The notes: generated from the sequence alone by a model not told the origin. A stretch of 64,000 nt of DNA from Massilia sp. H-1 (GCA_024703915.1 CP087969.1:2294001-2358000), one strand, 5' to 3'; positions 34,882-45,840 are shown, numbered from the stretch's first letter. Made by a program: numbers and translations.

Positions 34882-35402
34882 TTAGCCCAGGATGTCTTCG
34901 ACCGACTTGCCGCGTTTAGCAGCGATGTCGGCAGGAGTGCTCATTTTTGCGAGGCCGTCGAGCGTGGCGCGAACCAGGTTGTAAGGGTTCGACGAGCCGG
35001 TGGATTTCGCCACGACGTCGGTCACGCCCATTACTTCGAAGATTGCGCGCATTGCAGCCAAGCGATGATCACGCCAGTACCTGGCTTGGCTGGCATCATC
35101 ATTACTTTCGATGCGCCGTGACGGCCCGATACGGTGTGCTGCAGGGTACCGTTCTTGAGAGGCACCTTGATCAGGTTGCGACGGGCTTCTTCCATTGCCT
35201 TCTGCACACCAACCGGTACTTCTTTCGACTTGCCCTTGCCCATGCCGATACGGCCATCGCCATCACCAACAACGGTCAGTGCTGCAAAACCCATGATACG
35301 ACCACCCTTGACCACTTTGGTCACGCGGTTGATCGCGATCATCTTTTCGCGCATGCCATCATCCGGCTTGTCGCTTTGCATTTTCGCTTGCATTTTTGCC
35401 AT
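34882..35402 (-). CDS. rpsE: 30S ribosomal protein S5
   Basis: Decoding-centre and mRNA-entrance protein. [40 protein letters not shown], then a break near 35058 where GCTTGGC replaces GCCGGC. The frame resumes [20 protein letters not shown] and ends [10 protein letters not shown]. About 172 residues. Confidence 0.96.
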
Positions 35403-35414
35403 GACGATTCTTCC

Positions 35415-35775
35415 TTAGAACTTCAGACCGGCTTCACGCGCGGCTTCTGCCAGCGCCTTCACACGGCCGTGGTAACGGAAACCGGAGCGGTCGAACGCAA
35501 CTTCGGTAATCCCTGCTTTCAGTGCTTTCTCGGCGACGCGCTTGCCGATCAGTGCGGCAGCGGCGGCATTGCCACCTTTGCCGGACTTGCCTGCCAGTTC
35601 GGCGCACTTCGGCTTCGGCGGTCGATGCCGAAACCAGGATTTTCGCGTCCGGGCTGATCAGGTTGGCGTAAATGTGCAGGTTGGTACGATGTACCGACAG
35701 GCGATTTACTTTCAGCTCCGCAATCTTGATGCGGGTCTGGCGTCCACGACGCAGACGTGATTCTTTCTTGTCCAT
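35415..35775 (-). CDS. rplR: 50S ribosomal protein L18
   Basis: 5S rRNA-binding protein. [39 protein letters not shown], then a break near 35602. The frame resumes to a C terminus [20 protein letters not shown]. About 119 residues. Confidence 0.96.
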
Positions 35776-35786
35776 GGTCAGCCCTA

Positions 35787-36319
35787 TTATTTCTTCTTGG
35801 TTTCTTTAAGCTTAACCACTTCGTCCACATAGCGGACGCCCTTGCCTTTGTAAGGCTCAGGGGAGCGGTAAGCGCACTTCAGCAGCGACCTGACCAACCT
35901 GTTGACGATCGATACCCTTGATGATGATTTCGGTCGGGGTTGGGGTGGCCACGGTCACGCCGGTCGGCATTGCATGCACGACTGGATGCGAGAAACCCAG
36001 CGAGAGATTGAGCTTGTCATGCCGCAGCCTGGGCTTTGTAGCCCACGCCTACCAGGGACAGCTTCTTCTCGAAGCCTTTGGTCACGCCGGTCACCATATT
36101 GTTGACCAGGGCACGCAAGGTGCCGGACATCGCATTCGACTCACGGCTGTCGTTGACAACGTCAAACGTCAGGGTGCCGCCATTGTTTTCTACTTTAACC
36201 AGGCCGTTCAGGCTCTGGGTCAGGGTGCCCAGCGGGCCCTTGACGGTGATCGCTGCTGCAGTGATCGCCACGTCGGCGCCAGCTGGGACAGCGATAGGCA
36301 TTTTAGCTACTCGGGACAT
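35787..36319 (-). CDS. rplF: 50S ribosomal protein L6
   Basis: GTPase-centre protein. [40 protein letters not shown], then a break near 36018. It resumes [20 protein letters not shown] and, after a second break near 35875, ends [20 protein letters not shown]. About 177 residues. Confidence 0.96.
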
Positions 36320-36329
36320 CGTCTACTCC

Positions 36330-36725
36330 TTAAGCCACGTAGCAAATAACTTCGCCGCCGACACCGGTGGCGCGAGCTTTGCGGTCGGTCATGACGCCTT
36401 GCGGGGTCGACACGATAGCAACACCCAGACCGTTCATCACGGTAGGGATCTCATCTTTGCCTTTGTAGATGCGCAGCCCTGGACGGGATACGCGCTCGAG
36501 GCGCTCGATGACCGGACGGCCAACGTAATACTTCAAACCGATCTTCAGTTCCGCCTTGCCACCAGCTTCGGTGACGGCGAAATCTTCAATGTAACCCTCG
36601 TCCTTGAGGACGTTGGCAATCGCTACTTTGACTTTCGACGATGGCATGGCCACGGTCGTTTTTTGAACGCCTTGTGCATTGCGAATGCGGGTCAGCATAT
36701 CGGCGATAGGATCGCTCATACTCAT
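36330..36725 (-). CDS. rpsH: 30S ribosomal protein S8
   Basis: 131 residues, intact: [40 protein letters not shown], ending [10 protein letters not shown]. In E. coli S8 represses the spc operon. The start could also be the second methionine two codons in. Confidence 0.97.
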   Translation of the reverse strand: MSMSDPIADMLTRIRNAQGVQKTTVAMPSSKVKVAIANVLKDEGYIEDFAVTEAGGKAELKIGLKYYVGRPVIERLERVSRPGLRIYKGKDEIPTVMNGLGVAIVSTPQGVMTDRKARATGVGGEVICYVA

Positions 36726-36739
36726 TGCATATTCTCCTA

Positions 36740-37045
36740 TTACCAGCTTGCTTTAGTCATACCCGGGATTTCACCACGCATGGCGAATTCACGGAGCTTG
36801 ATGCGACCCAGACCGAATTTACGGAATGTGCCACGTGGACGGCCGGTGACGGCGCAGCGGTTACGCTGGCGGGTCGGCGCCGAGTTGCGCGGCAGGGCCT
36901 GCAACTTCAGACGGGCTTCATAACGTTCTTCTTCCGTCTTCGACTGGTCATCGATGATGGCTTTCAGAGCTGCACGCTTTGCGGCGAATTTCTCCACCAG
37001 GTCTGCACGCTTCTGTTCGCGGTTAATCAGTGCTAGTTTTGCCAT
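36740..37045 (-). CDS. rpsN: 30S ribosomal protein S14
   Basis: 101 residues, intact. The long zinc-free form: [60 protein letters not shown]. The four-cysteine zinc motif is missing, as expected for this type. Confidence 0.97.
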   Translation of the reverse strand: MAKLALINREQKRADLVEKFAAKRAALKAIIDDQSKTEEERYEARLKLQALPRNSAPTRQRNRCAVTGRPRGTFRKFGLGRIKLREFAMRGEIPGMTKASW

Positions 37046-37049
37046 GATC

Positions 37050-37590
37050 TCAGTTTCTGAACGGGAATTTGAAGGCGGCGAGCAGAGCTTTCGCTTCGTC
37101 GTCGGTCTTAGCGGTTGTCGTGATGCTGATATTCATACCGCGCAACGCGTCAATCTTGTCGTATTCGATTTCAGGGAAAATGATCTGTTCCTTGACACCG
37201 ATGTTGTAGTTACCACGACCATCGAACGATTTGCCGTTGACGCCACGGAAGTCACGCACGCGCGGCAGAGCCACGGTGATGAAACGATCGAGGAATTCAT
37301 ACATGCGGGCACCACGCAGGGTGACCATCGTACCGATTGGATAGCCTTCACGGATTTTGAAACCCGCGATTGCCTTGCGCGACTTGGTGGTCACTGGCTT
37401 CTGGTAGAACGATCTTGGTCAGATCGGCGACAGCGTGCTCGAGAACCTTCTTGTCGGCGATCGCTTCACCCACACCCATGTTCAGGGTGATCTTGGTCAG
37501 GCGTGGCACTTCCATTGCCGATTTGTAGCCGTACTTCGCTACCAGGTCGGCAACGACCTTATCTTTGTAAAACTGCTGGAGACGGGCCAT
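37050..37590 (-). CDS. rplE: 50S ribosomal protein L5
   Basis: 5S rRNA-binding protein. [40 protein letters not shown], then a break near 37408. There the family sequence IAGQKPV needs GCCGGC and the read shows GTTCTAC. Resumes [18 protein letters not shown] and ends AAFKFPFRN. About 179 residues. Confidence 0.97.
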
Positions 37591-37592
37591 GA

Positions 37593-37907
37593 TTAAACCT
37601 TCACTACTTCGCCGGAGGACTTGTATACGCGGACTTTCTTGCCGTCTACGTCTTTGAAGCCCACGCGGTCTGCCTTGCCAGTCGCCGCATTGAACAATGC
37701 AACGTTGGACACGTGAATCGGCATAGTCTTATCGACGATACCACCAGTTACGCCGGTCATTGGGTTAGGCTTGGTCGCTTTTTTAGCAACGTTGACGCCT
37801 TCAACCACGACATGCTCAGCATCGACGCGACGCGAAACCATACCGCGCTTGCCTTTGTCTTTGCCGGTCAGAACGATGACTTCGTCGTTTTTACGAATCT
37901 TATCCAT
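37593..37907 (-). CDS. rplX: 50S ribosomal protein L24
   Basis: 104 residues, intact: [20 protein letters not shown] with the KOW motif, then [20 protein letters not shown] and a basic C terminus. Assembly initiator of the 50S subunit. Confidence 0.97.
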   Translation of the reverse strand: MDKIRKNDEVIVLTGKDKGKRGMVSRRVDAEHVVVEGVNVAKKATKPNPMTGVTGGIVDKTMPIHVSNVALFNAATGKADRVGFKDVDGKKVRVYKSSGEVVKV

Positions 37908-37916
37908 TACGACTCC

Positions 37917-38284
37917 TTACAGAACTTCAGGTGCCAGGGACACGATCTTCATGAACTTCTCAGTACGCAGTTCGCGCTGACTGGTCCAAAAATACAGGGT
38001 ACCGATCGGCTCGAGTTTGGCGTTGAGCAGCACGGCAGCATTGCCGTCGAACTTCACCAGGGAGCCGTCTTGGCGGCGCACACCTTTAGCGGTACGCACA
38101 ACCACAGCGTTATAAATTTCACCTTTTTTGACACGGCCGCGTGGCGCAGCAACCTTAACGGTTACCTTGATCACGTCGCCAATGCCAGCATAACGGCGCT
38201 TGGAACCGCCCAATACCTTGATGCACATGACTTCTTTGGCACCGGTATTGTCGGCCACTTCAGTAAGCTTTCAGTTTGAATCAT
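37917..38284 (-). CDS. rplN: 50S ribosomal protein L14
   Basis: [40 protein letters not shown], ending [14 protein letters not shown]. The start at 38284 gives the normal MIQTES; a break near 38268 (AGCTTAC where AGCCGGC fits) and a small indel near 37982 disrupt the frame. About 122 residues. Confidence 0.96.
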
Positions 38285-38569
38285 AGTATTCTCTTTCCCA
38301 ACTTAAGCCGAAGAATCCCCACAGCGTGGGCCTGCGGTCAGTCTTGGTCCCGCCAGACGCCCCTGCTGGAGCCCCTGATTGGGTGATGGACTTTCCAAAA
38401 AACTTTCGTTTCAGGCCGCTGCCACCGGGGTGACTAATAATGCGGCAATACATGAACGAAGCCCGCTAGTATCACACAATACTGGCGGGCCCGCAAGAAC
38501 TATTTATCCGGAAGCTGGCTGCCGCGTTGTTCTGCGGCCTCCCCATCCGGCACTGCTGGTACTGCTGAC
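38285..38569 (-). promoter_or_regulatory. Long non-coding gap between rpsQ and rplN with a hairpin
   Basis: 285 bases where S17 and L14 genes usually nearly touch. An imperfect inverted repeat GCCCGCTAGTAT / ATACTGGCGGGC occupies about 38461-38490 and would form a stable stem on the minus-strand RNA, without a clean U-run. No ORF is recognised. The region may hold an attenuator plus an internal promoter for the downstream spc genes; this is inference. Confidence 0.45.
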
Positions 38570-38843
38570 TTAGATGACCGGTGCTGCCTGTACTACTTTG
38601 GTCACGGTCCAAGCCTTGGTTTTCGAGATCGGACGACCTTCCTGGATCTCGACGGTGTCACCCATCTTGACCTGGTTGGTTTCGTCATGCGCGTGATACT
38701 TGTTCGAACGCATGATGATCTTGCCATTACAGCGGGTGCTTGACGTGACGCTCGATCAGGACGGTAACCGTCTTGTCCATCTTGTCCGACACCACTTTAC
38801 CAACCAGCGTGCGCTTCAGCGCTACTTTAGTAGTTTCGGTCAT
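38570..38843 (-). CDS. rpsQ: 30S ribosomal protein S17
   Basis: [40 protein letters not shown], then [20 protein letters not shown], ending KVVQAAPVI. One indel near 38730. About 90 residues. The stop is followed by the long gap before rplN. Confidence 0.96.
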
Positions 38844-39030
38844 TTGGCTTCCTTCGAGTTCATTACCGTCTTCACACGCGCGATGTCGCGGCGTACCTTC
38901 TTGAGTTGCGAAGTGTTGTTCAGCTGTTGCGTAGCGATTTGCATGCGCATGCCGAACTGGGCCTTCAACAATTCATTCAGCTCTTTTCGAGAGCTGCCTG
39001 GTCTTTGCCGCGGAGTTCTGTTGCTTTCAT
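38840..39030 (-). CDS. rpmC: 50S ribosomal protein L29
   Basis: [59 protein letters not shown]. 63 residues after restoring one A in the run near 38986. The stop overlaps the rpsQ start (ATGA). Binds near the exit tunnel and trigger factor. Confidence 0.95.
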
Positions 39031-39043
39031 TTACGACTCCTTG

Positions 39044-39464
39044 TTAAGTACCAACTTGGCGTACGACAAACGTCGTGGCCAGTGGCAGTTTGGCGGCAGC
39101 CAGGCGGAATGCTTCGCGTGCCAGTTCTTCGGCGACGCCATCCATTTCGTACAGTACTTTGCCAGGCTGAATTTCAGCGACGTAGTACTCCGGGTTACCT
39201 TTACCGTTACCCATACGAACTTCTGCTGGCTTGTTCGAAATCGGTTTGTCCGGGAAGATACGGATCCAGATACGACCGCCACGTTTGATGTGACGGGTCA
39301 TGGCGCGACGTGCCGCCTCGATCTGGCGTGCCGTGATACGGCCGCGGGCAACTGCCTTCAGGCCGAATTCACCGAACGAAACCGCGGTGCCGCAGGGTGT
39401 GCGAAATGCCGGTGTTACGGCCTTTCTGCTCTTTACGATACTTCCTGCGTGATGGTTGCAGCAT
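39044..39464 (-). CDS. rplP: 50S ribosomal protein L16
   Basis: [20 protein letters not shown], then [20 protein letters not shown] and [20 protein letters not shown], ending VVRQVGT. Two indels near 39393 and 39440. About 138 residues. Starts a few bases after rpsC. Confidence 0.96.
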
Positions 39465-39466
39465 GC

Positions 39467-40292
39467 TTATTCTCCTGCTTTCTCAGCTGGTGCAGCTGCG
39501 CCATCTGCTGGCTTCTTGACAGCAGCACGAGCACGTGGGGCGCCAGCTGGAGCTGGGGTTTTGGCGCCAGCTGGACGTGGACGTCCTGCTGGCTTGCCAT
39601 CGTCACGACGCGGACCGCGTGGCTTCTTCTCGTCGGCCGGGGTATCGATGACCGGTGCGTCGCCGTTCGGCGCGGTCACCCACCCTTGTAGACCCAGACC
39701 TTGACGCCGATGATGCCGTAGGTCGTCGAAGCTTCGCTGGTACCGTAGTCGATATCGGCGCGCAGGGTATGCAGAGGCACGCGGCCTTCGCGGTACCACT
39801 CTTTACGTGCGATTTCGATACCGTTCAGACGGCCGGACGACATGATCTTGATACCGAGAGCACCGAGGCGCATTGCATTTTGCATTGCACGCTTCATGGC
39901 GCGGCGGAACATGATCCGTTTTTCCAGCTGCTGCGAAATCGAATCGGCGATCAGTTGCGAATCGATTTCCGGCTTGCGGATTTCTTCGATATTCACGTGC
40001 ACAGGCACGCCCATGATCTTGGTCAGGGCCGACTTCAGTACTTCGATGTCTTCGCCTTTTTTACCAATGACCACGCCTGGGCGAGCTGTAGATCGTGAAG
40101 CGCGTTCTTGGCTGGACGCTCGATCACGATGCGGCCGACCGACGTGTTTTTCAGTTTCTTTTTCAGGAACGCACGTGCCTTGAGGTCTTCGTTGAGCATG
40201 GCGGCAAAGTTGCCATTGCCAGCGTACCAACGCGAAGCCCAGTTACGGGTTACTGACAGGCGAAAGCCTGTTGGATGAATCTTCTGTCCCAT
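39467..40292 (-). CDS. rpsC: 30S ribosomal protein S3 with C-terminal extension
   Basis: [40 protein letters not shown] (KH domain) and [20 protein letters not shown] are diagnostic. A tail of about 45 residues rich in Pro, Ala, Lys and Arg follows ([20 protein letters not shown]), so the protein is about 274 residues versus 233 in E. coli. Such tails are seen in other Burkholderiales. Breaks near 40087 and 39677. Confidence 0.96.
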
Positions 40293-40301
40293 CGTGACCC
40301 C

Positions 40302-40630
40302 TTAGTTGCCGACAGTCACGTAGATGTGACAGGATTGTTTCGAGATACGATCACCCCGGCCCTTAGCGCGTGCGGTGAAGCGCTTGAGGATCGGGCCCTT
40401 TTCAACGTAGATCTGAACGACTTTCAGCTCGTCGATGTCAGCGCCATCATTGTGTTCGGCGTTCGCGATGGCGGACTCCAGAACCTTCTTGATGATCGTT
40501 GCACCTTTTTCGGGCTGAACTGAAGAATGTTGAGTGCTGCTTCAACTTTCTTGCCACGGATCAGATCGGCAACCAGGCGACCTTTTTGGTCGGACAGGCG
40601 CACACCTTTGAGGATAGCTTTGGTTTCCAT
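40302..40630 (-). CDS. rplV: 50S ribosomal protein L22
   Basis: [40 protein letters not shown], then [20 protein letters not shown] and [14 protein letters not shown]. One indel near 40505. About 109 residues. The ATG overlaps the rpsS stop (TAATG). Confidence 0.96.
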
Positions 40631-40904
40631 TATTTCTTCGCCTTCTTGTCAGCGGCATGGCCCTTGAACGTACAGGGTCAGTGCGAATTCGCCGAGCTTG
40701 TGACCAACCATGTTCTCGGAAACATACACTGGCACGTGCAGCTTGCCATTGTGAACCGCGATCGTCAGGCCGATGAAGTCTGGCGTGATGGTCGAGCGGC
40801 GCGACCAGGTTTTTACTGGCTTTTTGTCTTTGTTCGCTTGCGCGGTCTCGACTTTTTCACCAGGTGGGCGTCAGTGAACGGCCCTTTTTCAATGAACGTG
40901 TCAT
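40630..40904 (-). CDS. rpsS: 30S ribosomal protein S19
   Basis: [20 protein letters not shown] (restored), [40 protein letters not shown], ending in a Lys-rich tail. Two small indels, near 40862 and 40668. About 91 residues. Confidence 0.95.
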
Positions 40905-40913
40905 GTCTTATCC

Positions 40914-41741
40914 TTATTTCTTGCCGCGGCGCGAGACGATCATCGAAGTCGTGCGCTTGTTACGGCGCGTCTTCTTGCCCTTCGTCTGTTGGCCCCAAGG
41001 CGACACTGGATGACGACCAGCTGCGGTTTTACCTTCACCACCACCGTGCGGGTGATCGACCGGGTTCATGACCACACCGCGAACGGTAGGACGAACACCG
41101 CGCCAGCGCATCGCGCCAGCTTTACCGATCTTGCGCAGGCTGTGTTCGGCATTGCCGACTTCGCCAACGGTTGCACGGCACTCGATGTGCACGCGACGTA
41201 CTTCACCCGAGCGCAGACGCACTTGAGCGTAGGTACCTTCACGTGCCATCAGCACAACACCAGCGCGGCAGGTACGGGCCATCTGGGCACCTTTACCTGG
41301 CAGCATTTCGACGCAGTGCATGACCGTGCCGACTGGGATGTTGCGGATTGGCAGGCAGTTGCCCGACTTGATAGGCGCTTCCGAACCGTTCATCACCGAA
41401 TCGCCAACGGACATGCCCTTGGTCGCGATGATGTACTGACGCTCACCGTCTGCGTAGCACAGCAGGGCGATGTTCGCGGTGCGGTTAGGATCGTATTCGA
41501 TACGCTCAACCTTTGCCGGAATACCATCCTTCTGACGCTTGAAGTCGATCAGGCGATAGTGCTGCTTGTGACCGCCGCCGATGTGACGGGTGGTGATGTG
41601 ACCGTTGTTGTTACGGCCAGCAGTCTTCGATTTCTTTTCAACCAGTGCTGCGAACGGACGGCCCTTGTACAGGTCGGCGTTGACAACTTTCACCATGCCA
41701 CGACGGCCTGGGGAGGTTGGCTTCATCTTAACGAGTGCCAT
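40914..41741 (-). CDS. rplB: 50S ribosomal protein L2
   Basis: 275 residues, intact: [40 protein letters not shown], and the peptidyl-transferase-centre loop [14 protein letters not shown]. Overlaps the rplW stop (TAATG). Confidence 0.98.
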   Translation of the reverse strand: MALVKMKPTSPGRRGMVKVVNADLYKGRPFAALVEKKSKTAGRNNNGHITTRHIGGGHKQHYRLIDFKRQKDGIPAKVERIEYDPNRTANIALLCYADGERQYIIATKGMSVGDSVMNGSEAPIKSGNCLPIRNIPVGTVMHCVEMLPGKGAQMARTCRAGVVLMAREGTYAQVRLRSGEVRRVHIECRATVGEVGNAEHSLRKIGKAGAMRWRGVRPTVRGVVMNPVDHPHGGGEGKTAAGRHPVSPWGQQTKGKKTRRNKRTTSMIVSRRGKK

Positions 41742-42058
41742 TATTTAGCCTCCTCGACAAAATTGATTTCCTGGCCAGGCTTCAGGCACACGAAAGCACG
41801 CTTGGTATGGTTGCGACGACCGTTGAAACGGCCCGAACGCTTTTGCTTACCTTCGCGATTGACTGTCTGCACCGACAGGACTTCAACCTTGAACAACAGT
41901 TCAACGGCTGCCTTGATTTCAGGCTTGGTCGCATCCGGCAATACGCGGAACACGATCTGCTCGTTCTTTTCCGCGACCATGGTGGCCTTCTCGGAAATGA
42001 CCGGCGCCTGGAGCACCTTCATCAGGCGCTCTTCGCTGAATTTGATTACGGCGCTCAT
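41741..42058 (-). CDS. rplW: 50S ribosomal protein L23
   Basis: 105 residues, intact: [60 protein letters not shown]. Docking site for trigger factor and SRP at the exit tunnel. The start overlaps the rplD stop. Confidence 0.97.
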   Translation of the reverse strand: MSAVIKFSEERLMKVLQAPVISEKATMVAEKNEQIVFRVLPDATKPEIKAAVELLFKVEVLSVQTVNREGKQKRSGRFNGRRNHTKRAFVCLKPGQEINFVEEAK

Positions 42059-42676
42059 GCGAACATCTCCTCGATCATGGCCAGTGCTGCTTTGGTGACC
42101 ACGATTTTTTTGTAGAACACCAGCGACATCGGGTCAGCGTGACGTGGCTCGACGACGAGCACGTTCGGCAGATTGCGCGATGCCAGCAGCAGGTTTTCTT
42201 CCAGGTTGTCGGTGATGATCATGACCGATTCCAGGCCCATGCCCTGCAGCTTTTGCGACAGCAGCTTGGTTTTTGGGGCGTCGATCGACAGACCTTCGAC
42301 CACAACCAGGCGCTCTTCGCGTGCCAGCTGGGACAGGATCGAGCAGATACCTGCGCGATACATCTTCTTGTTCACTTTGTGGGTGAAGTTCTCGTCAGGC
42401 GAGTTCGGGAAGATGCGACCACCGCCGCGCCACAGTGGCGACGACGACATACCAGCACGTGCGCGGCCGGTACCTTTTTGACGCCATGGCTTCTTGGTCG
42501 TGTGGTGAACTTCTTCACGATCTTTCTGCTTGCAGGTTACCGCTACGTGCGTTGGCAGCGTAGGCGACGACGATCTGGTGAATCAGGGCTTCGTTGTAGT
42601 CACGGCCGAAAACGGTATCGGCAGCAGCAACGTTCGAGCCAGCTTGACCTTGCTCATTCAGAAGCTTGAGTTCCAT
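42055..42676 (-). CDS. rplD: 50S ribosomal protein L4
   Basis: [40 protein letters not shown], then a break near 42530, the tunnel loop [19 protein letters not shown], and [20 protein letters not shown]. About 206 residues. In E. coli L4 autoregulates the S10 operon. Confidence 0.96.
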
Positions 42677-42678
42677 AA

Positions 42679-43336
42679 TTAAGCTCCTTTCTGTGCTTTG
42701 GTTTTAATAGCTGGCGACACGATCACCTGGCCATTTTTCGCACCAGGAACGGCGCCTTTGACCAGCAGCAGCTGACGGTCGGCATCGATACGGGCGATTT
42801 CGAGATTCTGTACAGGTACGGGTAACGTCACCCAGGTGACCGGTCATGCGCTTACCAGGGAAAACACGACCCGGATCCTGCGCCATACCGATCGAGCCCG
42901 GCACATTGTGCGAACGCGAGTTACCGTGGGTCTGACGACCGGAAGCGAAGTGGTAACGCTTGATGACGCCAGCGTAACCCTTACCGATCGTGACGCCCTG
43001 AACGTCGATCTTTTGACCGACTTCGAACAGCGAGGCAGCGACAACGTCGCCAGCTTTCAGTTCGGAGGCTTTGGCAGCATCTACGCGGAATTCGCGCAGC
43101 ATGGTGTTAAGCTTCCCACGCCAGCTTTGGCGTGATGACCCACGATGGCCTTGTTCACGCGGGAAGCGACGTTGACCGAAAGCGACCTGAACAGCGGTGT
43201 AACCGTCTGTTTCAGGAGTTTTGATTTGCGCAACACGGTTGTTCGACACGTCGAGCACGGTAACTGGGATCGAGTCCCCGTCATCCGTGAAGATGCGCAT
43301 CATACCAACCTTGCGACCGAGAAGGCCCAGGCTCAT
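42679..43336 (-). CDS. rplC: 50S ribosomal protein L3, first gene of this ribosomal block
   Basis: [59 protein letters not shown]. Breaks near 43115 and 42815. About 218 residues. An upstream in-frame extension to 43498 is non-family sequence and crosses the promoter. rpsJ, its usual neighbour, lies 15 kb away. Confidence 0.96.
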
Positions 43337-43433
43337 TTTTTCTCCATTCCCACCTGCGATTGGGCGGGGCTGATGTTTAACTACCAAGTAAAGGACAGAT
43401 TCAAAAAAGACGAATCCATACCGAAGCTTAGCT

Positions 43434-43462
43434 AGTATAACGCGCAAAAGGGCTTGACGCAA
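43434..43462 (-). promoter_or_regulatory. Sigma-70 promoter for the rplC operon
   Basis: On the minus strand TTGCGT (43457-43462) and TATACT (43434-43439) are separated by exactly 17 bases, about 100 bases upstream of rplC. This would let the rplC-rplQ genes be transcribed without read-through from rpsJ. Confidence 0.7.
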
Positions 43463-43514
43463 CAACTTAGTTGGGGGTATGTGGGTCTGTCCCGACAATC
43501 GGATAGGTTCGGGG

Positions 43515-44126
43515 TCAGGTCCGGCAATCGGACACGACCCCGACTGTTTTAGCTGCGCAGGCGCGCTTGCGGGAGAAGGTCAGACCCAGGTAGGCCAGGG
43601 CCAGCAGCGCCAGCGAACCGGGCTCAGGGCACCTGGGCCGCGCGCACGAACTGGCCGCTGCCGCCGCTGCAGCCGAAGTAGCAATTATCGCTGTCGCTGG
43701 CATAGTAGGCGATCTGGCCGTCGGCGATCTGCAGGGTCACGAAGTAGGTATTGAGCGACAGATTGAAGTTCGCCAGGCGGTTGCCCTGGATCGAAAAGTC
43801 GATATCGAACTGCGGCGTGTCGATCACGTACCCGTCGCCGGTCGTGACGTCGAGGTCGACCCGGCCCTGGAACAGGGAATTGAAGCCGAGTCCGATGCGC
43901 CGGATCGGGCTGCCGGGATCGGCAAAGTCGCAGGGCGTGCTGTTGCATGCGGGCACGTGATAGCTGATGTCATCGGCAGGCCGTGTCGCTCAGCTCGATG
44001 AAACCGGCCACATCGCGGATCTCGGGCGAGGCCGAGGTCATGGTCCAGGTATAGATGACGCCTAGCCGAGGCGAAGGACGAGGCGGTAAGGCAGGCGCTG
44101 GCAAGCAGCAATTTGATGCGGTTCAT
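43515..44126 (-). CDS. PEP-CTERM sorted exported protein
   Basis: Signal peptide [20 protein letters not shown], a beta-rich body ([38 protein letters not shown]), and a C-terminal sorting signal. The signal is [17 protein letters not shown] plus the basic end SRKR, recognised by exosortase in EPS-producing bacteria. About 203 residues. Breaks near 43629 (extra C just before the PEP motif), 43980 and 44063 (GCCTAGCC-type). Ends 80 bases before the rplC promoter. No exosortase gene is in the window. Confidence 0.8.
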
Positions 44127-44398
44127 GGAATCTCCGGTTGGGTGCAGCCGTGCACTATGCAAAGTTGCAAAGTTGCACAAAGCACAATCCATGCCGGTGA
44201 TGCCTGCCGACCGCCGTTGCTGGCCCGCTTGAAATCGCTTGCACGCGAGATGAACAAATGTAAAGTTTGCCGAATGATCAAGTCGATCACAAGCCTTCCC
44301 CTGCCCCCACCTTGCTTGTTGGTCAGCAAGGAACGGCGGTCAAATCGGCCCCAGTCTACCGGTGACAGACCGGCGGCGCGCCCTTAGACTTTTGTCAA
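44127..44398. other. Intergenic gap, no gene seen
   Basis: About 270 bases between the PEP-CTERM gene and the next minus-strand gene. It is less GC-rich and includes a short direct repeat, GCAAAGTT twice near 44158-44174. It probably holds the PEP-CTERM promoter. Confidence 0.4.
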
Positions 44399-44896
44399 TC
44401 AGACCTTGACCCAGGCGCTGGCCGCGGGCGTGCGCGAGAACAGGCTGGCCAGACGCGAACGCAGGCTGCGCCGGATCTTGCCGCTGGACGCGCCCGGCTG
44501 GCCTTCGACCGGCACCGCCAGCGTCCAGCTGACGGGACGCACGTCGGCCACCTTGGTGTAGTGGGCCAGCGTGGTCCGGGTCTGTTCGGCGCCGAGCACC
44601 AGCTGGCGCTCCTGCAGGAAGATGAACATGGGCGCGGCCTTGACCTTGCGCAAGCGCACGTCGAGTTCGACGCAGCCCGGCAGCACCGTGCCGTCGCTCA
44701 GCGTGACGCTGGCGCCGACCACGAACTGGCGCGGCTGGCCGAGCGGAATGGCTTCCAGCGCGGTGGGGCGAACGAACGATTCGCCCTGCCCCAGTGTCTC
44801 TTCTTCGTGGAGCGCCCATTCCCATACCGGGAAACCGGCGAAATCGGCGCCCAGGATCTTGCGGATGGGGCGGCGGCTGTCGAGGTCGATGGTCAT
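44399..44896 (-). CDS. Conserved-looking protein of unknown function beside the Ter cluster
   Basis: 165 residues in one intact frame starting MTIDLDSRRPIRKILGADFA. It is hydrophilic, with no signal peptide or membrane helix. Segments FPVWEWALHEEET and FIFLQERQLVLGAEQTRTTL suggest a compact alpha/beta or beta-barrel domain, and the C-terminal third is basic (GKIRRSLRSRLASLF). Divergent from terD. No family recognised. Confidence 0.7.
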   Translation of the reverse strand: MTIDLDSRRPIRKILGADFAGFPVWEWALHEEETLGQGESFVRPTALEAIPLGQPRQFVVGASVTLSDGTVLPGCVELDVRLRKVKAAPMFIFLQERQLVLGAEQTRTTLAHYTKVADVRPVSWTLAVPVEGQPGASSGKIRRSLRSRLASLFSRTPAASAWVKV

Positions 44897-45090
44897 GGCG
44901 GAGGAAAAGCAGGGGGAAGGCCTCCAGTGTACGTTGCAAGGCCAATTTCTGTCCAGCAACTACCGGTTTTCCGTTGCATCCACGATAAAATACATTGCTT
45001 GAATGATTACGAAGCGTGCCCATGTAGGGTGTTCAGGCCCGCTGTTCTATATAGTAGCGGGCGTTTTCCCATCCAGACAAGGAGAGACAG
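44897..45090. promoter_or_regulatory. Divergent upstream region of the Ter operon
   Basis: About 190 bases, AT-richer than the flanks, ending in the strong ribosome-binding site AAGGAGA 6 bases before terD. It must hold the promoters of terD and the divergent 44399 gene; I could not assign them exactly. Confidence 0.4.
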
Positions 45091-45667
45091 ATGGCAATCA
45101 GTTTGCAAAAGGCGGTAACGTCAACCTCAGCAAGGAGTCGCCGGGGCTGAGCAAGGTATTGATCGGACTGGGCTGGGACCCGCGCGCCACCGACGGCGCC
45201 GCATTCGACCTCGACGGCAGCGCCTTCATGGTCAAGGCCGACGGCAAGGTGCGTGGCGATTCCGATTTCATTTTTTATAACAATCTGAAGTCGACTGACG
45301 GTTCGGTCGAGCATCAGGGCGACAATACCTCGGGCCAGGGCGAAGGCGACGATGAAAAAATCGTGGTCGACCTGGCGCGTGTGTTAAGCCGAGAATCGAC
45401 CGCATTCCGGTCAGCGTGACCATCCATGAAGCCGATGCCCGCCGCCAGAACTTCGGCATGGTCAGCAAGGCGTACATCCGCTGCGTCGACCACGGCAGCA
45501 ACAAGGAACTGGCGCGCTTCGACCTGTCCGAAGACGGCTCGACCGAAACGGCCATGATCTTCGGCGAACTGTACCGCGCTGGCGCGGAATGGAAGTTCAA
45601 GGCCATCGGCCAGGGCTTCAAGGGCGGCCTCGGTCCGCTGGCCCGCTCCTACGGCGTGAACGCCTGA
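45091..45667 (+). CDS. terD: TerD-family stress protein
   Basis: Calcium-binding beta-sandwich protein of the tellurium/stress (Ter) system. The family acidic loop is [14 protein letters not shown], with [20 protein letters not shown] and [16 protein letters not shown] typical of TerD, and C-terminal [20 protein letters not shown]. About 192 residues. A base is missing near 45109, just after the start (MAISLQK then [10 protein letters not shown]), and near 45385 GTTAAGC replaces CCGGC, restoring RVPAEIDRIP. First gene of a seven-gene operon. Confidence 0.93.
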
Positions 45668-45840
45668 GCGGTCCGCACTACCGGTCCTGTCCGCTGCCGC
45701 GCACGTGCGGCCGGCAGGGCAGGGCCGCACGCCTCGATACCGCGCCATGGGCAGCGCCCATTCCGGCTAGAATTTACAAAACGACATGGATCTCCCGTGT
45801 CCGTCTCACCTGCTTTCCAACGGTTTTTTGAAGGGTTTTC

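Noticed and set aside
42704..43498. Longer rplC start at 43498
   Set aside because: It would run through the sigma-70 promoter and has no L3 homology.
44158..44180. Short AAAGTTGC repeats as a CRISPR-like or iteron array
   Set aside because: Only two close copies, no spacers of regular length and no associated genes.
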